Shown: piece after piece, positions 36,171-44,707 of the stretch
Position numbering within the stretch: position 1 is the first letter of the stretch
How the letters are laid out: every line of letters begins with the position of its first letter
Assembly (NCBI RefSeq): GCF_000834655.1
Contig: NZ_JXQQ01000069.1
Coordinates: forward strand, 1 to 64,000
Length of the DNA: 64,000 bases
Reading direction: 5' to 3'
Origin: Variovorax paradoxus
Lineage (GTDB): Bacteria > Pseudomonadota > Gammaproteobacteria > Burkholderiales > Burkholderiaceae_C
Notes under the pieces: model-generated
The model's input: only the letters and a program-made list of their open reading frames with translations
What the model was told of the DNA's origin: nothing
Database searches by the model: none
Position numbers and translations under genes: made by a program

Positions 36171-38531
36171 ATGACTTCGAGCACAACGCCTTCGCCGCTG
36201 CACTACTTCGGCATCCGCCACCACGGCCCCGGCTGCGCGCGCAGCCTGCTGCGCGCCTTCGAGTCGCTGCAGCCCGACTGCATCCTGGTCGAGGGTCCGC
36301 CCGAGGCCGAGGGCCTGCTTTCCTTCATGGCGCATGCCGATCTGCGCCCGCCGGTCGCGATGTTGATCCACGCGAACGACGACACGCGCCTGGCCGCGTT
36401 CTATCCGTTCGCCGAGTTCTCGCCCGAGTGGCAGGCGCTGCAGTGGGGCGTGACGCACGGGTTGCCCACGCGCTTCATCGACCTGCCGCAGGCGCACCGC
36501 ATGGCCATCGAACAGGCGGCGCGCGCGGCCGACGAAGCCAAGGCGGAGGCCGTTGCGGAAGAGCCCGCCGATACACCGCTCGACGATGACGAAACCGAAG
36601 CGGCGCCCGTGACCGACACGGTGCAAGAGCTCGTCGACGAGACCATCGCCAACGCACTGCCCGACGACCCCTTCGACTGGCTCGCCCATGCCGCCGGCTA
36701 TGCCGACGGCGAGAGCTGGTGGAACCACATGGTCGAGGAGCGCGGCGACGGCGAAGACCTGTTCGGCGCGATCGCCGAAGCCATGACCGCCGTGCGTGCC
36801 GAAACCCCCGAAGACCGGCGCGGCCAGCGCGCGATGGAGCGGGAGCAACTGCGCGAAGCCTTCATGCGCCAGTCGATCCGCGAAGCCGTCAAGGCCGGCC
36901 ACCAGCGCATCGCGGTCGTCTGCGGCGCATGGCACGTGCCGGCGCTGCAGGGCGCGGTCACCGCCAAGGCTGATGCGGCGCTGCTCAAGGGCCTGCCCAA
37001 GCTCAAGGTGCTCGCGACCTGGGTGCCGTGGACCTACCGGCACCTGACGAGCGCGAGCGGCTACGGCGCGGGCATCGATTCGCCGGGCTGGTACGAGCAC
37101 CTGTGGCAGCAGGGCGAGCAGGTGGCCGGCCGCACCACCGGCTGGCTCGCGCGCGTGGCGCGGCTCCTGCGCGAACACGATCTCGACTGCTCCTCCGCCC
37201 ACCTGATCGAAGCCACGCGCCTGGCCGAAACGCTCGCCGCGTTGCGCGAGCGCCCCGCGCCCGGCCTGCCCGAGCTCGACGAGGCCGTGCGCAGCGTGAT
37301 CTGCATGGGCGAGCAGGCGCCGCTCACGCTGATCCGCGAGCGCCTCACCGTCGGCGACCGCATGGGCCAGGTGCCCGCCGAAGTGCCGACCGTGCCGCTG
37401 CAGCGCGACATCGAGCAGGCGCAGAAAAGCCTGCGCCTCAAACCCGAGGCGACGGCCAGGACGCTCGACCTCGACCTGCGCCAGCCCAACGACCTCGCGC
37501 GCAGCCATTTGCTGCATCGCCTTCGCCTGCTCGATCTGCCGTGGGGCGAAATCACCGCCGGCCAGCGCGCGAGCCGCGGCACCTTCCACGAAGTGTGGCA
37601 ACTGCAATGGCAGCCCGAGTTCGCGCTGCGCATCATCGAAGCCAGCCGCTTCGGCGCGACGGTGGCGCATGCCGCGAGCGCGCGCGTGATGGAAGCGCTG
37701 GCGGCGGAAACCTCGCTTACCGCGCTCGCCGAGCAGGTCGACATCGTGCTGCTCGCCGACCTGCCGGTCGCCGTGCAGGCCGTGACCCGCGCGCTCGAAG
37801 ACCGGGCCGCGCTCACCGGCGATGCGGTGCAGCTCATCGGCGCGGTGCCGCCGCTGGCCAACGTGTTCCGCTACGGCAGCGTGCGCCAGACCGACAGCGC
37901 GCTGCTCTCGCACGTGCTCGACAGCCTCATCGTGCGCGGCGCCATCGGCCTGCCGATCGCCTGCGGCGCGCTCGATGCCGAGGCCGCCGAGGCGCTGCGC
38001 ACCCGGCTCATCGCCACGCACGACGCGGTGCGCCTGCGCGACGGCGAAGAAACCACCGCCGCCTGGCGCGCTGCGCTGCGGTCCATTGCCTTCGGCGAAA
38101 CCGGCGCGCCGCTGCTGCGCGGCGTGAGCTGCCGGCTGCTGCTGGACGATGCGCAGATCGACAGCGACGGCGCCTCGCAGCAGCTCGGCCGCAACCTCTC
38201 GGCCGGCGCACCGCCGACCGAGGCGGCCGCGTGGCTCGAAGGTTTTCTCAACCGCAACGCGATGGTGCTGCTGCACGACGAGGCCGTCTGGTGCCTGGTC
38301 GACCGGTGGCTCTCGGGGCTCGGCGAAGAGCACTTCGTGCAGGTGCTGCCGCTGGTGCGCCGCAGCTTCGCGGACTTCTCCGGCGCCGACCGCCGCGCGC
38401 TCGGCGAGCGTGCCAAGCGTGGCGCGGTCGGCGGCACGCTGCCGTCCGCCGTGGCCGCCGCCGACTGGGACGAAACACGCGCGGTGCTCGCGCTGCCGCT
38501 GTTGCGGGAACTGCTGGGAGTGAAGGCATGA
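36171..38531 (+). CDS. DUF5682-family protein of the MoxR/SWIM cassette
   Basis: 786 residues. The N-terminus YFGIRHHGPGCARSLLRAFE with ILVEGPPEAEG (Glu41) and a later VVCGAWHVPALQ (His at about 255) are diagnostic for DUF5682. These spaced H/E-H motifs resemble the GxxH...E...GxxH pattern of the EreA/ChaN/TraB-type superfamily, suggesting a metal- or haem-binding or hydrolase-like domain. The remaining 500 residues are helical with no clear motif. ATG 36171 is chosen since the upstream frame only reads repeat sequence. Function unknown. Confidence 0.82.
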   Translation: MTSSTTPSPLHYFGIRHHGPGCARSLLRAFESLQPDCILVEGPPEAEGLLSFMAHADLRPPVAMLIHANDDTRLAAFYPFAEFSPEWQALQWGVTHGLPTRFIDLPQAHRMAIEQAARAADEAKAEAVAEEPADTPLDDDETEAAPVTDTVQELVDETIANALPDDPFDWLAHAAGYADGESWWNHMVEERGDGEDLFGAIAEAMTAVRAETPEDRRGQRAMEREQLREAFMRQSIREAVKAGHQRIAVVCGAWHVPALQGAVTAKADAALLKGLPKLKVLATWVPWTYRHLTSASGYGAGIDSPGWYEHLWQQGEQVAGRTTGWLARVARLLREHDLDCSSAHLIEATRLAETLAALRERPAPGLPELDEAVRSVICMGEQAPLTLIRERLTVGDRMGQVPAEVPTVPLQRDIEQAQKSLRLKPEATARTLDLDLRQPNDLARSHLLHRLRLLDLPWGEITAGQRASRGTFHEVWQLQWQPEFALRIIEASRFGATVAHAASARVMEALAAETSLTALAEQVDIVLLADLPVAVQAVTRALEDRAALTGDAVQLIGAVPPLANVFRYGSVRQTDSALLSHVLDSLIVRGAIGLPIACGALDAEAAEALRTRLIATHDAVRLRDGEETTAAWRAALRSIAFGETGAPLLRGVSCRLLLDDAQIDSDGASQQLGRNLSAGAPPTEAAAWLEGFLNRNAMVLLHDEAVWCLVDRWLSGLGEEHFVQVLPLVRRSFADFSGADRRALGERAKRGAVGGTLPSAVAAADWDETRAVLALPLLRELLGVKA

Positions 38532-38552
38532 ACGTCCGCTCTTGCTTCTTCT

Positions 38553-38654
38553 CCCCCCGGCGAGAGGGTCGGGGTGAGGGCGCGGGCCTTCGCACCTGCA
38601 CCGCCTTCGCTGTCGTCGCTGGCTCTCACCCCCGCCCTCTCCCCAACGGGAGAG
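38553..38654. repeat. REP-like inverted pair between DUF5682 and VWA genes
   Basis: GAGAGGGTCGGGGTGAG (38562-38578) and CTCACCCCCGCCCTCTC (38625-38641) are inverted copies matching at 15 of 17 positions, 46 nt apart, with CCCCCGG- and ACGGGAGAG-type extensions on the outer sides. The half-unit CTCACCCC-CCCTCTC is a common REP motif in proteobacteria. It lies in the 151-nt gap between the two genes. Confidence 0.7.
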
Positions 38655-38682
38655 CGAGCAACACGAGCACGGAGGCAACGCC

Positions 38683-39894
38683 ATGAGCGCGAATCTTCAA
38701 CACTCCGGCGAAGACGAAGTACTGCCGCCCACCGACCGCCTGCAGCGCTGGCGACTCGTGCTCGGCAGCGAAGCCAATGCCAGCTGCGGCGCCGTCGAAG
38801 GCCGCGTGCGCGAGATCGACCAGGCGCTCGCCGCGCTCTACGAAGCCGACGGCCGGCGCGGCCTCGGGCAGGGTGGCCAGCGTGGCGGCCGCGGCGATTC
38901 GGCGCCCAGCGTGGCGCGCTGGCTCGGCGACATCCGCAAGTACTTTCCGAGCCAGGTCGTGCAGGTGATGCAGCGCGACGCGATGGAGCGGCTCAACCTG
39001 CGCCAGATGCTGCTGCAGCCCGAGATGCTGGAGAACGCGCAGCCCGACGTGCACCTGGTGGCCAATCTCGTGGCGCTCTCCAGCGTGATCCCGGCCGGCA
39101 CCAAGGACACCGCGCGCGCCGTGGTGCGCAAGGTGGTCGACGAGCTCATGAAGAAGCTGGAGGAGCCGATGCGCAGCGCCGTGAGCGGCGCGCTCAACCG
39201 CAGCCAGCGCAACCGGCGCCCGCGCCACTCCGAGATCGACTGGAACCGCACCATCCGCGCCAACCTGCGCCACTGGCAGCCCGAATACCGCACCGTGGTG
39301 CCGCAGACGCTGGTCGGCTACGGCCGCAAGGCCCGCCAGCCGCAGCGCGAGGTGATCCTGTGCATCGACCAGAGCGGCTCGATGGCCGCCTCGGTCGTCT
39401 ACTCGAGCATCTTCGGCGCGGTCATGGCGAGCCTGCCCGCGGTGGCGACGAAGCTCGTGGTGTTCGACACCGCCGTGGTCGACATGACCGAGCAGCTTCA
39501 GGACCCGGTGGACCTGCTGTTCGGCGTGCAGCTGGGCGGCGGCACCGACATCAACGGCGCCGTCGGCTACTGCCAGACCCTGGTGCGCGAGCCGCGCAAC
39601 ACCATCCTCATCCTGATCTCCGACCTCTACGAAGGCGGCGTGGAAGACGGCCTGCTGCGCCGCGCCAACGAGCTGGTCGAAGCCGGCGTGCAGTTCATCG
39701 CGCTGCTGGCACTCAGCGACGAGGGCGCGCCCGCCTACGACCGCGACCTGGCCGCCAAGCTCGCGGCGCTCGGCGTGCCGTCGTTCGCGTGCACGCCCGA
39801 TGCGTTCCCGGGGCTCATGGCCGCCGCGATCAAGCGCGAAGACGTCGCGACATGGGCCGCAGGCCAGGGCCTGAAGACCAGCCGCGCGGCATGA
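38683..39894 (+). CDS. VWA (MIDAS) domain protein, partner of MoxR ATPase
   Basis: 403 residues, CoxE-like. The metal-ion-dependent adhesion site is complete: DQSGSMAAS at about residue 229, Thr in GGGTDINGAV (about 288) and Asp in LILISDLYEGG (about 314). An N-terminal helical part carries an RNRRPRHSEIDWNRTIRANL linker. VWA proteins with MIDAS partner MoxR ATPases in metal insertion and assembly chaperones. GGAGG precedes the ATG; the next ORF's ATG overlaps its stop (ATGA). Confidence 0.92.
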   Translation: MSANLQHSGEDEVLPPTDRLQRWRLVLGSEANASCGAVEGRVREIDQALAALYEADGRRGLGQGGQRGGRGDSAPSVARWLGDIRKYFPSQVVQVMQRDAMERLNLRQMLLQPEMLENAQPDVHLVANLVALSSVIPAGTKDTARAVVRKVVDELMKKLEEPMRSAVSGALNRSQRNRRPRHSEIDWNRTIRANLRHWQPEYRTVVPQTLVGYGRKARQPQREVILCIDQSGSMAASVVYSSIFGAVMASLPAVATKLVVFDTAVVDMTEQLQDPVDLLFGVQLGGGTDINGAVGYCQTLVREPRNTILILISDLYEGGVEDGLLRRANELVEAGVQFIALLALSDEGAPAYDRDLAAKLAALGVPSFACTPDAFPGLMAAAIKREDVATWAAGQGLKTSRAA

Positions 39895-40958
39895 CCATGT
39901 TCGCCCCCAGGCTTCGCGCACTTCGTGTCGCTTCGCCTGCCCCCTCGCCGGGGGCAACACCCGTGGCCCGGCGGAGCCGGTTCCACGGGGTTCTGCGAAG
40001 GGGGCTCACGGCGTTCGCCGTTGCCGTGGCATCGATCACGGCTGCGCATGCGCAACGCGACTTTCCGGCCCGGCCGATCCGCTGGATCGTGCCGTACCCC
40101 GCGGGCGCCATCGCCGATGTCGTCGCTCGCACCATCGGCACCCAGCTGGCCATCGACACGGGCCAGCCGGTGCAGATCGAGAACCGCGCCGGCGGCAACA
40201 CCGCGCTCGGCGCGATCGAGGCGGCGCGCGCGCCGGCCGATGGCTACACGGTGCTCTCGGCCGACAACGGCACGCTGGTGTTCAACCCGGCGCTCTACCG
40301 CAACCTCAGCTACAACCCGGCGCGTGACTTCGTGCCGGTCACGCTGCTCGCCCGATTGCCGATGGTGCTGCTGGTCGGCCCGGCCAGCGGCGTGAAGGAC
40401 GCGCGCGCCTTCGTCGCGGATGCCCGGGCCTTTCCCGGCAAGGTGAGCTACGCCTCCGCCGGCACCGGCACGCCGCAGCACCTGGCAATGGAACTGCTTC
40501 AGCGGCAGGCCGGGCTGCGCATGGTGCATGTGCCCTACCGGGGCGCCGCGCCCGCGCTGGCAGACCTGGCGGGCGGCCAGCTGCCCGCGATGATGAGCGA
40601 TCTGGCCGCGGCCAACCGCTTCATCCAGAGCGGCAAGGCGCGCGCACTGGCGGTCGCCAACGCCACGCGCCTGCCGCAGCTGCCCGCAGTGCCCACCTTC
40701 GCGGAACTGGGGCTGCCGCGGGTCGAGGCCGCCGCGCTCATGGGCCTGGCGGTGCCGGCGAGCACGCCGCCCGAACTGGTGGCGCGGCTGCAGCAGGCGG
40801 TGGCCAGCGCCATCCACAACCCGGCGGTGCTGCGCAAGCTCGCCGAGTCCGGCGTCGAGCCGGTGGGCAGCACGCCGGCGCAGTTCGAGGCGCTCGTCGG
40901 CGACGAGACGGCGCGCTGGCATCCGCTGATCAAGAGCCTCAGCCTGTCTCTCGACTGA
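39891..40958 (+). CDS. Bug/TctC-family periplasmic solute-binding protein (start uncertain)
   Basis: Periplasmic receptor of the Bug family, 355 residues if the ATG overlapping the VWA stop is used. That version starts with about 30 residues translated from repeat copy 3. An in-frame GTG at 39963 (VARRSRFHG...) gives a normal signal peptide with cleavage near AHA|Q, preceded by GGGGG. Mature family motifs: RPIRWIVPYPAGAIADVVAR, IENRAGGNTALGAIEAAR, YRGAAPALADLAGG and FAELGLPRVEAAALMGLAVP. Orphan, with no TctA/TctB genes nearby. Confidence 0.87.
   Translation: MTMFAPRLRALRVASPAPSPGATPVARRSRFHGVLRRGLTAFAVAVASITAAHAQRDFPARPIRWIVPYPAGAIADVVARTIGTQLAIDTGQPVQIENRAGGNTALGAIEAARAPADGYTVLSADNGTLVFNPALYRNLSYNPARDFVPVTLLARLPMVLLVGPASGVKDARAFVADARAFPGKVSYASAGTGTPQHLAMELLQRQAGLRMVHVPYRGAAPALADLAGGQLPAMMSDLAAANRFIQSGKARALAVANATRLPQLPAVPTFAELGLPRVEAAALMGLAVPASTPPELVARLQQAVASAIHNPAVLRKLAESGVEPVGSTPAQFEALVGDETARWHPLIKSLSLSLD
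39897..39993 (+). repeat. Intra-operon palindromic repeat, copy 3 (VWA-Bug)
   Basis: Starts just after the VWA stop with ATGTTCGCCCCCAGGCTTCG and contains GCGCACTTCGTGTCGCTTCG, CCCCCTCGCCGGGGG and CCCGGCGGAGCCGG. It is in the reading frame of the downstream Bug gene, so it either lies upstream of the true GTG start or adds an N-terminal extension. Confidence 0.85.
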
Positions 40959-41126
40959 TCAAGAAACAGGCAATGTTTCAGCCCGCTTTACGGGGCCTTT
41001 GCCAGAACTTTGCGCGGGCGTGCCGCCGTTCTCACGCTGGACTAAGAGTGCCTGCCTAGATTGGCGCATCGCACATGGAAGGTCACGCAGACGGGTTGCA
41101 CGGGCAGGCCGGCTGGCACCCAGTCA

Positions 41127-42782
41127 ATGACAACCCGCCGGTTCAATCACGTCATCTTCGCGGACGATTTCTTTCGCTCCGCCGCCAACGGTCTTGCCTA
41201 CCACGCCGCGAACCGGCGATTCTTGCGGGGCTTCTTCGATTCCACCCTCGGCCGCCTGGGCCTGCCCGTGCGCGAGGTGGCGCCGCTGGAGGGCGGCGGC
41301 CGCATCGACGTGGCGCGCCTCATGGCCCGGCTCGACCTGCCCGCGACGCCCGCCGGCTGGGCCCGCGCCTGCATCGCCGACCTGCTGCCCGTGCATGGCC
41401 GGGACGGCATGCCGGCCTTCGACCCCGGCTGCCTGGTGATCGGCTGGGGCCTCACGCCCGCGCTGCAGCACTGCATTGCGCGCAGCGGCGCGAGCTACCT
41501 GGACATCGAGATCGATCCGCGCCGCTTCACCGAGCACCTTCACTTCTGCGCGCGCACGAACGATCCGGTCATCGCCGCGGCGCTGCGGGGGCGCCGCGTC
41601 GATGAAGAGGTGTTCTGGAACCACGCGGCCGCGCTCAAGGGCCGCTTCGCGCGGCACGGCGCGACGGCGCTGTTCGATCCGCGGCTTCGCATCGGGCTCT
41701 TCTTCGGCCAGAGCCTGGTCGACCTGTCGCTCGTGAGCGGCGGGCGCACGATGCACCCGGCGAGCGTCGTTGCGCCGCTGCGCGACCTCGCGCGCAGCGT
41801 CGACCTGCTGGTCATCAAGCCGCATCCGTACGAGCCCGCTCTGCACGATCTCGCGCCGCTCGCGCGGGCCATTCCCAACGTGGCGTGGACCGAGGAGAAC
41901 ACTTATGCGCTGCTGTCGGCAGCCAACGTGCACTTCGCGGCCAGCCTGTCGTCGAGCGTGCTCACCGAGGCGCGCTACTTCCGCAAGCCCGCGCATGCGC
42001 TGATTCGTGCCGACCGCAACGCGGCGGGGCAATTGCCGGTGGCCTGCTCGGAATGGATACCCGTTGGTCCCGAACTCGGCGCGATGGATTTCATGACCGC
42101 CATCGGCGGCACCGATGGCGCGGCACCCCGCCAATTCTCCGCGTGGCCCGCCACGGCCATCGACCGGGCCTTCACGACCCGCTGGGGTTTCGACGAACAG
42201 AGCCGCGGCCTTCACGACGTGGCCGAACTGCAGCTGAGCCGCCCCTACCTGTTCCACCCCGGAAGCCCCGCCGCCGGCTGGCTGAGCCAGGGCTGGGCGC
42301 CGCTCGATGCCCAGGGCGCGAGAAGCGCCGGCGAGCTGGCGTGCCTAGTGATCCCCTTGCCGTCGCTGTCGGATTCGCCTTCGCACCGGCAGCCGCATCG
42401 CCTCGAAGTGCGCATCGACTTGCGCAGCCACCTGAAGACCACGAGCGTGCATGCGATGCTCGACGGCGTGGTGCTGCCCGCCTCCTGCACCACGGGCGCC
42501 AAGCGGCGCAGCCTGGTGTTCGAGGTGCAGCCCACGGCGGGAAGGAAGTGCCTGGTATTGCAGTTCGTGGTGACCGATGCGGGCCGCGGCAACGGGCGCC
42601 GCGCGCTCGCCAGGCCCGGCTTCACGCTCAGGAGACTGCAGGTGTCGCTGCGCACGGCGCGGGGCGTGGCCGCGATGCCGCCGCAGGTTTCGTCGGCGCA
42701 GTGGTCCGAGATGCGGCCTCTGCGCGCGCTGGCCCGCGTGTTCCGCGCGCTGCGCGATTCGGCGCGCGGCGTAACCGGCTAG
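41127..42782 (+). CDS. Capsule/polysaccharide biosynthesis protein (KpsC/KpsS-like)
   Basis: 551 residues. The centre resembles the KpsC/KpsS and capsular-polysaccharide synthesis fold: LLVIKPHPYEPAL and YALLSAANVHFAASLSSSVL, the IKPHP block being characteristic of these CMP-Kdo or phosphate-type transferases. N-terminal part and C-terminal jelly-roll-like region are not recognised. The ATG at 41127 is chosen; the frame is open a further 66 nt upstream without a plausible start context. It is convergent with the glycosyltransferase gene and ends 1 nt from it. Confidence 0.7.
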   Translation: MTTRRFNHVIFADDFFRSAANGLAYHAANRRFLRGFFDSTLGRLGLPVREVAPLEGGGRIDVARLMARLDLPATPAGWARACIADLLPVHGRDGMPAFDPGCLVIGWGLTPALQHCIARSGASYLDIEIDPRRFTEHLHFCARTNDPVIAAALRGRRVDEEVFWNHAAALKGRFARHGATALFDPRLRIGLFFGQSLVDLSLVSGGRTMHPASVVAPLRDLARSVDLLVIKPHPYEPALHDLAPLARAIPNVAWTEENTYALLSAANVHFAASLSSSVLTEARYFRKPAHALIRADRNAAGQLPVACSEWIPVGPELGAMDFMTAIGGTDGAAPRQFSAWPATAIDRAFTTRWGFDEQSRGLHDVAELQLSRPYLFHPGSPAAGWLSQGWAPLDAQGARSAGELACLVIPLPSLSDSPSHRQPHRLEVRIDLRSHLKTTSVHAMLDGVVLPASCTTGAKRRSLVFEVQPTAGRKCLVLQFVVTDAGRGNGRRALARPGFTLRRLQVSLRTARGVAAMPPQVSSAQWSEMRPLRALARVFRALRDSARGVTG

Positions 42783-43937
42783 TCACCGGGAAGGTTGGGC
42801 AGGTCGGGCAGGTTGGGCCGCTGCAGCGAGGCTGTAGAGCAGCACCGTCCATTGCTGCAGGCGTGCGATGGCGGCCTCGCGCCCCTTCTGGGCGGCCTGC
42901 GGCCCGTTGCCGTTGTCGGCCAGCGCGAGCAGCTCGCTCGCGGCCGTCGCCACGGCCTGCGCGAAATCCCCGGTGCGGCCCTGCCACACCACGGTGCGGT
43001 GGTGCAGGCCCAGTTGCGCGGCGCGCTGCGCATTGATCGCCTGCTCGGGCTGGTCGGTCAGGAGCAGCAGGATGGGCTTGCGATACACCGCCGCGATCGA
43101 CAGCGCCGCCATGCCGGGCGCCGAGACGATGAAGGCACTGCGCGCGGCCATCTCGATCCAGTGCTCGTCCTGCGCGTGCCAGCCCGCGCGCTGCGCATAG
43201 CCCTCGCCGACCAGATGCGCCGGCACGCGCGCATCGGCCAGCCCGCGCTCCAGGCCGTCGGCCAGCCCGGACTCTTCGAAGTGGGGATTCAGGTACACCG
43301 CGGCCTGCGGCGCGAGGTCGTCATGCGCTTCGGTGTCGGCGCCCATCACGGCCACCGGCGTGGCGAGCCGGTGCGCGCCGCGGCCGTCGTTCTGCGGCTC
43401 GCCGTAGGCGAAATCGTGCGCGATGCGCGCGCGGCTGCGGTCGATCTGCCACGCGACGATGCGGGCGAAGATGCCCGCCATCCACGCCGGCATGCGTCCG
43501 CTGAAATTGCTCTGGAGCGCATGCCGCAGGCTCGCGCCGTACACGTGCACCACCTTGCGCCGCCAGCCGGGCATCCAGCCCATGAAGAGCAGCGCGGGAT
43601 GGAAGGAGTCGTTCACCACCAGGTCCGCATCGCGGAACCACGCGCGCAGCCGCAGGATGTCGCGCAGCATGCGCCCGGGGCGGAACATGTAGTGCGCCAC
43701 GTTGCGGTCGGTCTCGCGGCGCAGCATGTTCTGCTCGCGGTCGAACTGCACCGCGTAGTGGCGCGAGAGCACCGGCGCCTCGATGCCGAAGCCTGCGAGA
43801 AAGCGCGCGCCCTCGTCGGAGGTGGTGAGCACCTGCACGCTCGCACCCGCGGCGCGCAGCGCATGCGCGACGAGCTGCGCGCGCATCAGGTGGCCGCGCG
43901 CATCCGCGGTCGCGAGGTAGACGATGCGCGGCGGCAT
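42783..43937 (-). CDS. GT-B glycosyltransferase (MurG/UGT-like)
   Basis: 384 residues. The N-terminal PRIVYLATADARGHLMRAQL holds a GHxxRA-type acceptor motif, and the donor domain has SAPGMAALSIAAVYRKPILL with a LLLTDQPEQAINAQR tail typical of GT1/GT28-like enzymes acting on nucleotide sugars. It is the last gene of a four-gene minus-strand operon beginning at 46720. Acceptor unknown; a surface polysaccharide or glycolipid is suggested by the neighbours. Confidence 0.78.
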   Translation of the reverse strand: MPPRIVYLATADARGHLMRAQLVAHALRAAGASVQVLTTSDEGARFLAGFGIEAPVLSRHYAVQFDREQNMLRRETDRNVAHYMFRPGRMLRDILRLRAWFRDADLVVNDSFHPALLFMGWMPGWRRKVVHVYGASLRHALQSNFSGRMPAWMAGIFARIVAWQIDRSRARIAHDFAYGEPQNDGRGAHRLATPVAVMGADTEAHDDLAPQAAVYLNPHFEESGLADGLERGLADARVPAHLVGEGYAQRAGWHAQDEHWIEMAARSAFIVSAPGMAALSIAAVYRKPILLLLTDQPEQAINAQRAAQLGLHHRTVVWQGRTGDFAQAVATAASELLALADNGNGPQAAQKGREAAIARLQQWTVLLYSLAAAAQPARPAQPSR

Positions 43938-43945
43938 CGATCGGC

Positions 43946-44707
43946 TCAGGCGGCCACCGGCCGTGCGCTGCCGGGACGCAGGCGCAAGGCCAGGCCGGCC
44001 GCGTACATGCCCAGCGCGCCGGTGACGCCGAAGCCGCGCTCGGTGTCGCGCACCTCGTGCATCAGCCGTGCAAGCTGTGCTTCTTCGTGCGGCGCAACGC
44101 AGCGCTGCAGCGTGTGGCTGCACAGGCGGATGTGCCGGTCTTCGTCGGCCAGCACGCGCGTGAGCAACGGGTGCAGCGCGTGCCGCGGGCCGATCAGCGC
44201 GCAATGGCGCTGCAGGATGCGCGAGGCCATCTGCTCGGCCGCAAGGCCGATGGCATAGGCCGGCACGAGCCCGCCGTGCGCGAAGTGCGGCGCGTGGCGC
44301 TGGATGAGACGCTGCCAGCGTGCGAGCTTGCGCCGGCTCAGCCAGTCGGGCTGCGGTGCCTCTTCCGGCGATGCGGCGGCCTGTGCGGTGCCGCCGCGTT
44401 CGACGATGGCATCGGCGAAGAGGCGCGCATGCAGCTGTTCGTCGGCCAGGTGCTGGTCGAGCTGGCGCGTGAGCCACTCGGGGGCGCTCGTGCGCAGCTC
44501 GCGCTGCAGCGCCTGCTCGGACGATTCCTCGCCGACGAGGTACAGGCGCAGCAGCATCACCTCGCCCGCGCGGCTCGCGTGCATCTGGCGCAGGGCGGCG
44601 CGCTTGATGTGATGCACCAGCCGCGCCTGCAGCGCCGGCCAGCCGCGCAGTCGGGGCGGCGCGAGGCAGCCGAATGCCGCGTTCGCCGGGGAGGTGTCAG
44701 CGTCCAT
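43946..44707 (-). CDS. Ferritin-like diiron protein in polysaccharide operon
   Basis: 253 residues, predicted four-helix bundle. Metal-ligand-type motifs are visible: ADEQLHARLFADAIVERGG (E-x2-H), GLAAEQMASRILQRH and VLADEDRHIRLCSHTL (E-D-R-H), a pattern of E...ExxH pairs typical of ferritin-like diiron oxidases or rubrerythrin-like proteins. Its ATG lies 11 nt inside the end of the preceding exported-protein gene and its stop is 8 nt before the next gene, so it is firmly within the operon. Oxidative modification of a sugar or lipid is conceivable; unproven. Confidence 0.75.
   Translation of the reverse strand: MDADTSPANAAFGCLAPPRLRGWPALQARLVHHIKRAALRQMHASRAGEVMLLRLYLVGEESSEQALQRELRTSAPEWLTRQLDQHLADEQLHARLFADAIVERGGTAQAAASPEEAPQPDWLSRRKLARWQRLIQRHAPHFAHGGLVPAYAIGLAAEQMASRILQRHCALIGPRHALHPLLTRVLADEDRHIRLCSHTLQRCVAPHEEAQLARLMHEVRDTERGFGVTGALGMYAAGLALRLRPGSARPVAA

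Noticed and set aside
34743..38684. Very long minus-strand reading frame (about 1300 codons) opposite the MoxR/DUF5682 genes
   Set aside because: High GC codon bias creates long open antisense frames; translation is Arg/His/Ala-rich with no domain, while the plus strand has clear family proteins.
40962..41010. Possible terminator after the Bug gene (GAAACAGGCAATGTTTC and GCCCGCTTTACGGGGC)
   Set aside because: Short stems without a clear T-tract; not convincing enough to list.
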